A stretch of DNA of 64,000 bases from Diogma glabrata (Eukaryota > Arthropoda > Insecta > Diptera > Cylindrotomidae), in NCBI GenBank assembly GCA_963693315.1, contig OY856188.1, positions 219,923,789 to 219,987,788 of the forward strand. Reading direction: 5' to 3'. The notes beneath the pieces were generated by a model. It did not search any database, was not told the DNA's origin, and saw only the letters and a program-made list of their open reading frames with translations. Made by a program: the position numbers and the translations under genes. The first letter of the stretch is position 1; every line of letters starts with the position of its first letter. Below, in pieces: positions 33,569-44,710 of this stretch.

Positions 33569-36277
33569 CCCTGACGGAAAAAAATCTATGAAAAACTATG
33601 AAAAATTCAAAGAAATTCAATGAAAAGCTACGAAACGAAAAGTCATAGACAATAATAATTTTTCATAGAAAATAATAGGAACAAATATAATTTTTTAGGA
33701 AAAAGTATGAATTTCTCTGCAAAAGTATGTCTCTAAAAATGAAAAACTATGATAAAACTATGACTATGAACATGTTAATTTTTTTTAAAATCTCTTATTT
33801 TCTATGAAAATTAGGTAAACAATTATGAATTTATCTGAAAAATTATGTTTATGAACTATGAAAAACTAAGAAAAAATCTGATTATTGAGCACGTAAAATT
33901 TTTTCGAATCCTATTTTATTTCGGTATTCAAAATAGCGATTTTGTAAATAGATAGATTAGGTTCTCTGCATGATAAATATGAAAACTAAATTTGGCGGAA
34001 ACTCAAAAGGGCGAAAGTTACAAAAGTCAAACAAAATTTCTGAATATTCCGAAAAGGTAACGTTGCGTTTTAACAAAAGCATATAATAATCATTTAATGT
34101 CAGTTACACCTTAATCCGATAGTTAATCACTCAGTTTTGAAGCAGATTAGCGGAGCTTCATAGTTTGAGAATTTAGTAAAAATCTAAATTTATTTTAAAT
34201 CTCAAAGGGGGCCAATGTGAAGTTGAAAGTTTGACACCATATAACTTTGGCCACCGCATTTGCGCAAAATTTGTTCACAAATGCAAAATGTTGCAAAGGA
34301 TCCAATCTTTCCATTTATCTATAAAAACAACCTTGTTGAAACCAGGATTAAATAGGAGCGATTGTGAGCTTTTCTAAAAATTTATGTTTTTCATTATGAT
34401 TCAATATGCCAAAATTTGTGTTTGGTATTATATATTATTTTAGCATAAATCTTATAGAATCTTACTCGTACAACAAACTTTGTACGTAATTCGGATATAA
34501 ATTTTTTTTTTGCTTTCTAGTGTTTCTTTGATTTCACTCTGAAGCAAAAAAGTCCTACTTTACGCCCCTAATACATAATTAGCTATTTCGCCCGCCCTTA
34601 TGTTTACGGTGAAATTTAAAATCTTAGTAGGTAATGCTATGGTTTTTTCTTATACTCAATTCAAAGATGTTAAGTAGTGATACTTTGATATGAATGTAAA
34701 ATTATTCAGTTTCTTGATCGAATGGGCATGCATAATTGATGAAAAACGTGATCCACGCAGGTGAAAAAGTCGAGATTTGAACTTGACCAGTTTTGATTTT
34801 TCTGAAACTTTTCATATTAAAAGTATGGACAAAATAAAAAATACAACTTATTTTACAATTTTTTTAAAGTGCATAGTTTGAGCATATGGGGCACCCCGAT
34901 ACGTATGAATAATTAAAATTCTGTCAATCCGATGTAACTTTGAAATTAAACTGCTCAAGAACGGCTATACCGATTTCATCAAACTTTTTTTGGTTTGATA
35001 GATGATTAGTTGGTCGTTTGAAAAAAAATTAATTTATTGTTTTTGTAATTAATTTTTAGATAAAAATATTAAAAAACCTTTTTTAAAGATAGCCCTAGGG
35101 TCGAAGATCAATTGGAGTTTAATTAATTTTTTTCCAAGGAGGCGTTAATTTTTGTTCTTGAGATATTTAATTTTAAAGATTTTTGGTCCAACTAAAATTC
35201 GAATTTTCCACCATTTTTTCAAACTTCAGTGGTTAAAATTTTTTGATGATAAAAATTGATCGAAAAAATAATGAACAATTAGAATTTTAGACGGATTAAA
35301 AATTTTTAAAATTAAATATCTCAAGAACACGAATTAACACCTCTTTGTAAATTTGAAATATTTTAAAGTAAGGATAGAGCTATATTTAAAAAAAAAGTTA
35401 AAATTTAATTGATTTTAAAATTTTTTGTTGATGGAAGTTGTTTGAAAGTATGATGAAAAATTAGAATTTTAGTCGTACTAAAAATCTTTAAAATTAAATA
35501 TCTCAAGAACAAAAATTAACGTCTCCTTGTAAATCTGATATACTTTAAAGTAAAAATAGAACTATTTTCAGGAAAAAAATGCATTAAATTCCAATTGATC
35601 TTCGACCCTAGCGCTATCTTTATAAAAGTATTTTTAATATTTTTATTTAAAAATTAATTACAAAAACAATGAATTAATTTTTTTTCAAACGACCAACTAA
35701 TCATCTATCAAACAAAAAAAAGTTTGATGAAATCGGTATAGCCGTTCTTGAGCAGTTTAATTTCAAAGTTACATCGGATTGACAGAATTTTAATTATTCA
35801 TACGTATCGGGGTGCCCCATATGCTCAAACTATGCACTTTAAAAAAATTGTAAAATAAGTTGTATTTTTTATTTTGTCCATACTTTTAATATGAAAAGTT
35901 TCAGAAAAATCAAAACTGGTCAAGTTTACACAACTCGGTCTAGAACACGTTTTTTTCGAATTTTTTATTCGTATGGAAACATCCTTCCAAAAATGACACC
36001 TTCGAATTTAGAACCGCCAACCATCATAGATTTGCATACCTATATTTTAAATTTTCATTAATCATTGTCATAAAAATTCATAGAAATTCATAATTGTTTG
36101 TAGAAAAACTATGAAAATAACTATGAAAATTTATGAAAATGTCCAAATTTAGATATGTTTTTCATTAATTTAGATAGTTTTTCATATTTTTTTATAATTT
36201 TTCATAGTTTATCATATTTGTTTCTCATAAATTTTCATTTTTTTTCATAGTTTTTCATACTTTATTTTCCGTCAGGG
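33569..36277. mobile_element. 2.7-kb DNA element with CCCTGACGG ends and CA target duplication
   Basis: The left end is CCCTGACGGAAAAAAATC and the right end, on the minus strand, CCCTGACGGAAAATAAAG. The inverted similarity continues for about 35 bases through CTATGAAAAACTATGAAAAA. TATGAAAAA words are repeated in both subterminal zones. CA flanks both sides (33567-33568 and 36278-36279), and excising the element plus one CA closes the LINE ORF1 frame, so the limits are well supported. No frame over 60 residues lies inside, so it is non-autonomous. It contains a large palindrome at 34780-35926. I do not recognise the superfamily; a 2-bp CA duplication is unusual. Confidence 0.8.
34780..35926. 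repeat. 1.15-kb palindrome inside the CCCTGACGG element
   Basis: Outer ends AACTTGACCAGTTTTGATTT (left) and its inverse ending 35926 define arms of about 350 to 450 bases. Long stretches are nearly identical, for example GCATATGGGGCACCCCGATA, CTCAAGAACGGCTATACCGA and GGTCGAAGATCAATTGGA. One arm has about 45 extra bases (around 35540-35575). The centre also contains two direct copies of a TTAGAATTTTAG...ATATCTCAAGAACA module (about 35278 and 35460). Noncoding. A transcript would be a long hairpin RNA. Confidence 0.85.
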
Positions 36278-36279
36278 CA

Positions 36280-36702
36280 GCTGAATCAACAAAGCGAAGA
36301 AAATTCAAAGAATAACCAAGTATTAATTGATAAAATTGAAAGAATCGTCGAACAATCGAATGAAAATTCAAAACAGTCCACTATACGATTGCTGCTTTAA
36401 ACCAAAAAATAAGTCAACAAGATAGTATTATTGAAAAATAAGATAGACAAGCTAGGAAAAACAATTTATTAATTTTTGGAATAAAAGAATCCAACTCAGA
36501 AAAAATATTGGATGTGATTTTGCATTTTCTGTCGACAATTGTTAAAATTAAAACTTCTGTTCAAGAACTGAACTCAGTCAATAGAATTGGACAAACAAAG
36601 GAAAATCACACAAGACCAATATTGGTTAGTTTTGTATCTTTTATTAAAAAAGAAGAAATTTTGAAATTAAAAGAATGTTTAAAAAATACGAATTTCTCAA
36701 TA
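36280..36702 (+). pseudogene. LINE ORF1, second part (coiled coil and RNA-binding domain)
   Basis: The frame from LNQQSEENSKNNQ onward is rich in Gln/Glu/Asn/Lys, as in an ORF1 coiled coil. It changes frame near 36375, hits a stop near 36439, then continues as NNLLIFGIKES, INRIGQ-like NSVNRIGQ, RPILVSFVSFIKKEEILKLK and ends at TAA (36703-36705). RPILV.F.S..KK.EIL is characteristic of L1-like ORF1 RNA-recognition domains. Broken by at least one frameshift and one stop. Confidence 0.6.
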
Positions 36703-37032
36703 TAAAGCGACAACACAGTGAAGCAAAGAGTCTACAGAAAAAAATTGGTTGAAGCTGCGAGTCCTGGAAGGCGAAGGTAAAGTGGTTGAAATAAAAAGCA
36801 ACAATTGATTGATTGAAAAAGCAACAATAACAAGCAACGAATCGCAATAAAAAGCAACTAACAAACATAGGATCACACTGGGAACGAACTTGAACGTCAA
36901 CGGACTACGATTAACGTAAGTAAGATTAAAGGATAAATAATTGTATACAAGAGGAAGGCAACGGGAAACCACCTCGGGAATTGGCTCCCTAGTAAGTCAT
37001 CATCGTGTAAAGAACATACGTGAATAGAATGC

Positions 37033-37472
37033 GTGAAATTGTTTAATATGAAACTAAATAACAACAATATGAGAATAGCGACATGGAATGTAAGGTCGCT
37101 GAATCAAGCTGAAAAGCTGAAGAATCTAGAAATTGAAAAAAATAGACTCAATCTAAACATTGTCGGAATTAGTGAAGTTCATTGGAGAGGATGTGGAGAA
37201 ATAAGTACTGAAAACAACCACTTTATTTATTCTGGAGTAGGAGAAGACCAACCATTAAGAAAAGGAGTTGGATTTTTAATCGATAAAGAATTGAAAACAT
37301 GTATAATCATGAAATCTGATAGAATATTAATGCTGCAGATGAGAACAAAGGCTTGTATAGTAAACCTGATCCAAGCATACGCACCAACAGTCGATTGTGA
37401 TGATCACCTATGCCAAGAATTTTATGGCGAATTAAATGAACTAGTAAGTTTAACAAAAAAGGAACATATTAC
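37033..37472 (+). pseudogene. LINE ORF2 N-terminus: AP endonuclease, first part
   Basis: This endonuclease nicks target DNA to prime reverse transcription. MRIATWNVRSLN carries the Asn, and VGISEVHWRG the catalytic Glu region, of the exonuclease-endonuclease-phosphatase fold; LIQAYAPTVD follows. The ATG choice is uncertain (37033 or 37060, both in frame). The frame is cut by the BEL/Pao insertion at 37473, and the following GDFNAKIG motif is found beyond it at 43999. Confidence 0.85.
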
Positions 37473-37953
37473 TGTCTACGCAGCGTGCTACATGAAGAAT
37501 AATATTTTTAATTAATCTAATTATAAATTTAATTTTGCTTACCTTCTTCCATGTCAACTGTTTGTTTTATATAATTTAAAATCTGACACTTGAATTGTAA
37601 ACGAATAATTTAATTAACGTTACCGATGTAAGGTTGGTAATTATAGCACATACTTTTAATTAATATGCTACAAAAATATAGAAGTAGCTAAAGTTATTTG
37701 GTATAATTTATCGGTATAATTTAAATGTTATATAGGATATTTTTTTACTGGGAATTATAACTGTAATGTAAACAAGATAAAATAAGATCGCTCTCTTTAA
37801 TTCGAGTCTTCAAACAGATAAGATTAAAAATTATAAAATTATTTCGTGCTGTAATTAATTCAAATTCATTTTTTCGAATATAAGTTCTTATTAAAATAAA
37901 TTTATTGTTTGATTTACAAATTGATTGAATTACAATAAATATCCGCAAAAACA
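37473..37953 (+). repeat. BEL/Pao 5' LTR, 481 bp
   Basis: Starts TGTCTACGCAGCGTGC and ends ATCCGCAAAAACA, giving TG...CA. It is followed directly by TTGGTCCTTCGAGACGG, a likely primer-binding region of the kind seen after BEL LTRs. The first 474 bases align end to end with 43525-43998. Confidence 0.9.
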
Positions 37954-38326
37954 TTGGTCCTTCGAGACGGATTTATATCAGCATTTTTGGTGAACTGGAT
38001 ACAAATTGGAAACGACACCGAGGGACGCTATCTCAAACGGTCGCTAAGTATATTTTTTTTATCGTATTTTTCGATTATTGTAACCATTTGACCTAAAATA
38101 AAAAAACAATAAAATTTAATAAATTTATTTTACTTATTATTTATTAATTATTTTTTTGAATTTATAATTTGAACTGAATTTATGACTTTCTAAGTTGGTG
38201 TCCGAATTTAATAATATAGTGTTTAATAAAAGTGTTTGTAAGATAAGTGATAAAGTGATTTTGTGTTATTAAGACTATAAGGTACATATTTATATTGAAC
38301 TAAATTTGCATTAGAATCTAGTTATA

Positions 38327-39373
38327 ATGGATAAGATAAATCTAAAAGGATTGTTGAAAAAGCGCGCTGCGGTCAAAGGTCAGATGACGCGTATTGTCAC
38401 GTTTATTCAAAATGATGATGCTAAGACGATTGAGCAGTTAAAAACTCGTTTAGAACGTGCTCAAGCTCTTCTACAAGAATTTATACTAGTGGAAGATGCA
38501 ATTGCCAATATTAGCGATACTGAAGAATCAGATCTAGTTGATTTTGAAGAAAAATATTATTTTGCTATAGCTGAAATTAATAGTAATATTCGCCAAATTA
38601 ACCTAGCTAATGCAAATGCAACATGTAATGACACCTTATCTTCTTCCTTAAACCATTATCCGGTATCTGATTTAAAGCTACCACGCATTAATATACCATG
38701 TTTTGATGGTGATTATAAGGATTGGCAGTCGTTTTATGATTTGTTCAATAAAACTATACACGAAAATTCATCACTATCGCCGGCTCAAAAATTTCAATAT
38801 TTGAAAGGATGCTTAAAAGGTGAAGCCAGTAATTTGTTAAAACACATGGCAATCACTGAAGCTAATTACTATGAAGCCTTTCAACGATTGTGCAAACGCT
38901 TTGATAAAAAAAAACACATAGTAAATTCATTTATACAAACATTTGTGGATCAACCATGTGTACGAAATCCAAATGCATCTTCATTACGCAATCTTACAGA
39001 TACATGTGATGAAGTAATCCGAGAATTAAAGGCACTCGGACATCAATATGAAGCTAGGGATCCATGGCTAATTTATGTAGTGGTCAATAAATTGGATGAT
39101 GACAACCAACAGAAATGGGCAAACTATATTATTGAAATAGATTGTCCCACATTGAATGATTTATTTAACTTTTTAAATCAAAGGGCAGACGCCACTGAAG
39201 GATTTAGACAAACAAATAAATCAAAACCGGTACGTAAAGCAACGCCAAACTTTACAAGTATGCATACAAATTCCACTAATATGTGCAAGGTATGTAAAGA
39301 TGTAGAACATCACTTATCTGAATGTGGTAAATTTCTGGATGGTCGATCGCAGTGGTCGATCGCAGAAAGCTAA
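38327..39373 (+). pseudogene. BEL/Pao gag
   Basis: Gag forms the particle that packages the RNA. The 348-residue frame starts MDKINLKGLLKKR and has an N-terminal coiled-coil-like part (about 10-85). The central BEL gag domain follows, with LPRINIPCFDGDYKDWQSF (about 124-142) and LKGEASNLLKH. Near residue 322 a zinc-knuckle-like MCKVCKDVEHHLSECGKF begins. In BEL elements gag continues into pol in one ORF. Here the frame ends at TAA (39371-39373) just after an exact 13-base tandem duplication, TGGTCGATCGCAG, at 39340-39352 and 39353-39365. Pol resumes in another frame. Confidence 0.85.
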
Positions 39374-40764
39374 TTAAAAACCTTTTCTGCTGCTATAATT
39401 TTTTAAGTGATAACCATCCAGTTTTCAAGTGTCATGTCAAAGGAAAATGCGATAAATGTTCTAAGAGACATCATCAATTACTACATCTGGAAGAAGAACA
39501 TGGTCAAGGTCCAAGTACAAGCATTGCAACTAATAGTAAGTCAGTCAAATCTTTTTTTACTAATTCAAACCAAACTACAGATAAAAATAAATTAAATAAT
39601 TTTAAACCAATAACACAAACGATATTACCTACCGCCAGTGTTATGGTTATGAACTCATTAGGTGAACTTCAGCAGTGTCGGGCACTTTTAGATTCAGGAT
39701 CTCAGAAGTCTTTTACAACAGAATCTTGTGTCCAACGACTGCAGTTACCTCGAAGAAACGCTCGAGTATTGGTATCTGGATTATCTTCAAATACAGCAGC
39801 AGTTTCGCATGGGATTACGGAACTAACCGTTGCATCAAGACTCAATCATCACATTAAATTAAAATTCAAGGTTTTTTTTCTATCCCGAATAACATCAAAC
39901 CTTCCATCATTCAAATTTGACAAACTAAATTTAAATAAAATTAACGATCTAGAACTAGCAGATCCAGAGTATAATCAGCCAGGCGAAATTGATCTTTTAA
40001 TTGGGGCCGATCAATTCTTTAACATTTTAAATACAAAATGTATGTCAAATGGACTAAATAACCCAATTGCTCATGATACAATCTTTGGGTGGGTTATAGC
40101 TGGGGAGTTAACCGAAAGGTTTGAGGAAAATTCGATCATCAATCTCCATACAGGTATTGATATAGATAGATTATTGCGTAGATTTTGGGAATTGGAGGAA
40201 ATATCAGAAGAATCAAGTATTTTTACAGAGGAAGAAAAACAATGTGAAACACATTTTTGTGAAAATTATTCCCGACAATCAGACGGAAGATATATTGTAC
40301 GTCTTCCTTTTAACGAGTCTGATGTCTTATTAGGGAACTCACAGTCATCAGCGATATTACGGCTAAAATCGATTGAAAGAAGGTTTGAAAAAGACTCGTC
40401 CTTTAAAGAAACTTACATAGCTTTTATGAGGGAATACGAATTAATGCACCACATGGAGCCTATTCCTAATAACGAGATAGAAGTAAGTCCAAGTAAGTCC
40501 TTTTATTTACCTCATCATGGTATTATCAAATCATCTAGTTCGACAACCAAATTAAGAGTTGTTTTCGATGCCTCAGCATCTTCTCAATCTGGTGTATCAT
40601 TAAACGATAAGCTGATGGTCGGGCCAACAATTCAGTCCAATCTTCTGTCTATTTTATTGAGATTTAGAACACATCGAATTGCATTTTCAGCTGATATTGA
40701 AAAGATGTACCGTCAAGTTCTGGTCGACAAGAAAGATGTGGATTATCAAAGAATTGTGTGGTGA
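39343..40764 (+). pseudogene. BEL/Pao pol part 1: Cys-rich region, protease, RT start
   Basis: The frame picks up at DRRKLIKNL with the second Cys/His region (CCYNFLSDNHPVFKC, then CDKCSKRHHQLLH). The aspartic protease follows with ALLDSGSQKSF (the catalytic DSG), then GLSSNTAAVSHG and IDLLIGADQFF. Next come the pre-RT domain and RT motifs KLRVVFDASA and FSADIEKMYRQVLV. It ends at an in-frame TGA (40762-40764) where relatives have a sense codon; reading continues unchanged in the same frame afterwards. Confidence 0.88.
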
Positions 40765-41112
40765 GAAGATCCAAACATGGAAATAAAGCACTGCCGTTTA
40801 CTGACAGTTACATATGGTACGTCGTGTGCTCCTTTTTTGGCAACGAGGGTATTAAACCAAATTGCATTGGAAATTAACAATGATTTACCAAATATAGCAG
40901 AAATAATAAGTGAAGACTTTTACATCGATGATTTGATGTCTGGCGCTGATACAGAAGCCGATGCTGTGGCAATTTAATGCAAGATAATTAAAAATTTTTC
41001 GCAGGCTGGACTTAATCTAAGGAAATGGTCATCGAATAATTCTTCTCTATTAAAGGTTGTTCCTCGTGAACAGAGAAAAGAAGAGAACTGTCTAATTTGA
41101 GAGGATTCCACA
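40765..41112 (+). pseudogene. BEL/Pao pol part 2: RT catalytic region
   Basis: Same frame as part 1. LLTVTYGTSCAPFLATRVL and the catalytic FYIDDLMSGA (the Y-x-D-D box) are intact. Two further in-frame stops follow, TAA at 40975-40977 and TGA at 41098-41100, within a stretch that still reads as RT thumb and connection sequence. Confidence 0.85.
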
Positions 41113-43500
41113 GTGAAGGTTTTGGGACTGGAGTGGAATCCAAGCACCGATAACTTCTCATTTCAAATTAATTTAGATGAAATACCAACACTTACCAAAA
41201 GAGGTATTTTATCCGAGTCATCAAGAATATTTGATCCTTTGGGGTGGCTTTCCCCAAGTATTGTTTTAATAAAAATATTCTTTCAGCAATTATGGCTCCT
41301 GAAACTTGATTGGGATGAAAAGTTACCCATTAACATCATCAGCAAATGGACAAGCATTAGAGATGAAGTTCCGCTACTGCAAGATGTATTTATTCCAAGA
41401 TGGTTGGGTATAAAACATATTACGGAATTACATAGATTTGCATATGCATCCGAGTTAGCATACGCAGCCGTACTATATTCAAGAGCGGTGTTGGATGATG
41501 GAACCATAACTGTTAAATTAATTTCAGCAAAAACAAAGGTTTCACCACTGAAACAAGTGTCCATACCTCGGCTTGAGTTATGCGCCGCAGTATTATTATC
41601 AAAACTAATAGATTCAACAGTTGCAGAAATGAAATTAGAGGTGGTTCAAGTTTATGCATGGTCAGATTCTACAATCGTGTTAAACTGGCTAGCTCAGCCT
41701 CCACGTCAATGGAAAACGTTTGTTGCTAACCGTGTTTCGCAAATTCAAAGTGCTAGGTCAAATGTAAAATGGTTACACGTGCGATCAAAGGACAATCCCG
41801 CTGATTGTGCCTCGCGAGGAATCAGACCGTCGGAACTGATTTATATGTCGCTTTGGTGGAGTGGTCCGTCTTGGTTGTCGGAAGATATTGCAGTTTGGCC
41901 TACCAAGTTAATTGATTTAACAAATCTAAATGGTCATGAGAATGAAGCAGTGTTGGAAGAAAGAAAAACAGATTCAACATTTGTATTTAAACTTATTACG
42001 TCAGAAAATACTTACAATATTTATGAAAATATTTTTAATAAAGTTTCTTCATTTCAAAAAATAATTTCAGTAATTTCATGGCTTAATAGATTTATTCATA
42101 ACTGCCGAACAAAAAAAGAAAACAGAACATCAGGTTGGTTAACCACAATTGAGCAAGAACAAGCACTTAATTCTATAATTCTCTGGGTTCAACAAGAAGA
42201 ATTTAAAGATGAACTTCAAATATTGCAAAAACAAGGTGTTATATCTTCATCCAACCGAATAAAAACATTAAATCCCTTCCTAGATGAACATGGCATCATT
42301 CGAGTCGGTGGTCGAATTGAAAATTCAGTGGCTCCCTTCGAAGTAAAGCATCCAATCATTATGCCTTCATCACACATTTTTACAAAAAGATTAGCTTATG
42401 AACAACACATAAAAAATTTACATGCTGGGCAAACGCTTCTAATGAGCATTATAAGGCAAAAATATTGGATCATCCGTGCCAAGGATATTGTTCGTAAAAC
42501 TATACGTGACTGTGTGATTTGCGTTCGACATCAACAAAGGGCTGAATCACAAATGATGGGAGATCTACCAAGTGCGAGAGTGACATACGAACGTCCGTTC
42601 TTGAAAATTGGCATTGATTATGCTGGGCCGATTACTATCCGCATGAAAAAGGGTCGAGGACGACAGGTTCATAAGGCATATATTGCACTATTCGTATGCT
42701 GTAGTACAAAGGCCGTGCATATTGAATTGGTTAACGAGTTAACAACTGAGCCATTTTTTGGAGCTTTACACCGATTCACTGCGAGACGCGGGCTGTGCAC
42801 TGATATTTTCAGTGACAATGGCTCCAATTTTATTGGAGCTCATAGACAATTGATGGAACTTTTCGATTTTCTAGAGAAAAACTATACATTAATTTCTGAT
42901 TTTCTTTTAGATGATAAAATCAATTGGCACTTTAATCCATCTGCAGCTCCACATATGGGTGGCCTCTGGGAGGCTGCAGTAAAATCAACAAAGCATCACC
43001 TAAAGAGAGTCATTGGGTCAAACATACTAACCTACGAGGAGATGTCCACGTTATTGGCACGCATTGAGGCCATTTTGAACACTCGTCCGATTGGTCCCAC
43101 GGCATTTGATGATATAGATGTCCTAACACCAGCGCACTTCCTTATCGGCCATCAAAAAACTTATGTTCCAGAACATAATCTTCAACATTTAAAACAAAAT
43201 CAGCTTTCGCGATGGCAGTTGGTACAGCAAATCGCACAACATTTCTGGAAACGATGGCATGATGAATATTTAACAGCACTTCAAAAAAGAAATAAATAGC
43301 ATAAGAAAGAACCAAATCTACTGGTAGATGATATTGTTATCATTAAGGATGAAAGGTTACCTGCAACAAAATGGTCGCTTGGCAAAATAGTGAACGCATT
43401 TCCTGGAAAGGATAACTTAGTTCGAGTGGTATCAATACGAACCAGGAATGGTATCATCAAGTGTCCTATTCACAAGGTTTGTCGGCTACCAGTGTTTGAA
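41113..43500 (+). pseudogene. BEL/Pao pol part 3: RNase H and integrase
   Basis: RNase H is seen in LELCAAVLLSKLI and VYAWSDSTIVLNWL. The integrase has an H2C2 zinc module (HIKNLHAGQ to CVICVRHQ) and a core with Asp in KIGIDYAGP, Asp in IFSDNGSNFIGA and Glu in GGLWEAAVKS. The C-terminal BEL domain has RIEAILNTRPIGP and LTPAHFLIG. A TAG at 43297-43299 interrupts, and the frame then continues as LPATKWSLGKI and VRVVSIRTRNGIIKCPIHK to about 43500, before a purine-rich CAAGGCCCCCGGAA at the 3' LTR edge. Confidence 0.88.
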
Positions 43501-43524
43501 ACAAATGTTTCAAGGCCCCCGGAA

Positions 43525-43998
43525 TGTCTACGCAGCGTGCTACATGAAGAATAATATTTTTAATTAATCTAATTATAAATTTAATTTTGCTTACCTTCTT
43601 CCATGTCAACTGTTTGTTTTATATAATTTAAAATCTGACACTTGAATTGTAAACGAATAATTTAATTAACGTTACCGATGTAAAGTTGGTAATTATAGCA
43701 CATACTTTTAATTAATATGCTACAAAAATATAGATGTAGCTAAAGTTATTTGGTATAATTTATCGGTATAATTTAAATGTTATATAGGATATTTTTTTAC
43801 TGGGAATTATAACTGTAATGTAAACAAGATAAAATAAGATCGCTCTCTTTAATTCGAGTCTTCAAACAGATAAGATTAAAAATTATAAAATTATTTCGTG
43901 CTGTAATTAATTCAAATTCATTTTTTCGAATATAAGTTCTTATTAAAATAAATTTATTGTTTGATTTAAAAATTGATTGATTTACAATAAATATCCGC
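43525..43998 (+). repeat. BEL/Pao 3' LTR, 474 bp
   Basis: Matches 37473-37946 with about four substitutions. It ends at AATATCCGC-type sequence (ATATCCGC at 43991-43998) and runs straight into GGTGATTTTAATGCC of the LINE endonuclease. The AAAAACA that ends the left LTR is absent here. Confidence 0.9.
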
Positions 43999-44706
43999 GG
44001 TGATTTTAATGCCAAAATTGGAAATACAAACGTAGAAAACATTGTTGGAAAATAGGAGATAGGCTTATCGAATTCTGTATAGAAAATAAGATGATTGTAA
44101 CAAACACTTGGTTCAAATTACCGGCCAGACGATTATACATTTGGACGGCACCTGAAGATAATAATGAAAGACTAATTAGAAACAAGATTGATTTTATTTT
44201 AGCGAATCAAGGATACAGAAATTCTGCGAAAAGTGTCAAAACGTATCCTGGTGCTGATGTTCATTCAGATCACAATCCAGTAGTTGCAAATATAGAAATC
44301 ATGCTGAAAAATCCTGAAAAAAGAAATAATGTGGTTAGGATTAACACTCAAATATTAGATATACCTGAAATAAAACAAAAGATATCAATGAATATGAACA
44401 ACAAATTGAAAAAAATAGAGTGGAAAGAAGGCGTCGTAATAGACATTGATAAACAATGGAGTAGATTCAAAGAACCACTTGCAGAGGCGTGCGAAGAAAG
44501 TGCTAAAATCAGGAAAATTGTAACTAAAAAGGAATGGATGACAGAGGAAATATTACTGCTTATGAATGAACGTAGGAAATGGAAATCGATCAGCCAGCAA
44601 AAGTATAAAGAATTAAATAAAATTATTAAAAATAAAATCAGAATGGCAAAAGCACAGTTCTGGGAACAAGAATGTAAAGAGTTTGAAGAGCTAGAAAAAC
44701 GAAAGA
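43999..44706 (+). pseudogene. LINE ORF2: AP endonuclease second part and linker
   Basis: Continues the gene cut at 37473: GDFNAKIG (catalytic Asp and Asn), then a frameshift near 44050, then the frame 44091-44711 with WTAPEDNN, IDFILANQGY, PGADVHSDHNPVVA (catalytic Asp-His pair) and the basic linker WMTEEILLLMNERRKW. It ends at ELEKRKS, before any reverse transcriptase motif, where the sequence changes to Gypsy B on the other strand. Confidence 0.85.
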
Positions 44707-44710
44707 GCTA

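Larger units (their letters stand above)
37473..43998 (+). mobile_element. BEL/Pao LTR retrotransposon, nearly complete
   Basis: Two LTRs flank gag and pol in the BEL order protease, reverse transcriptase, RNase H, integrase. Over 474 comparable bases the LTRs differ at about four positions by eye, so the insertion is recent relative to the rest of the complex. It lies in the endonuclease gene of a LINE, in the same orientation. Gag-pol carries one frameshift and several stops, so this copy is not autonomous. No envelope-like ORF is present. No clear target duplication is visible, and the right LTR lacks the last seven bases seen on the left. Confidence 0.92.
33239..44706 (+). mobile_element. 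LINE with L1-like ORF1 and AP endonuclease, missing its 3' half
   Basis: The pieces in order are: a leader of about 270 bases; ORF1 (33510-33568 continued at 36280-36702); the ORF2 endonuclease (37033-37472 continued at 43999-44706). It is split by a DNA element (33569-36277) and a BEL/Pao retrotransposon (37473-43998). It stops after the endonuclease-reverse transcriptase linker, at a junction with Gypsy element B. LINE copies usually lose the 5' end; here the polymerase and 3' end are gone, so the loss was by later rearrangement or deletion. The endonuclease resembles those often annotated as craniofacial development protein 2-like. Confidence 0.75.

Noticed and set aside
35278..35600. A separate tandem-repeat locus based on the two ATATCTCAAGAACA modules.
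   Set aside because: They are the centre of the larger palindrome at 34780-35926 and are explained by it.
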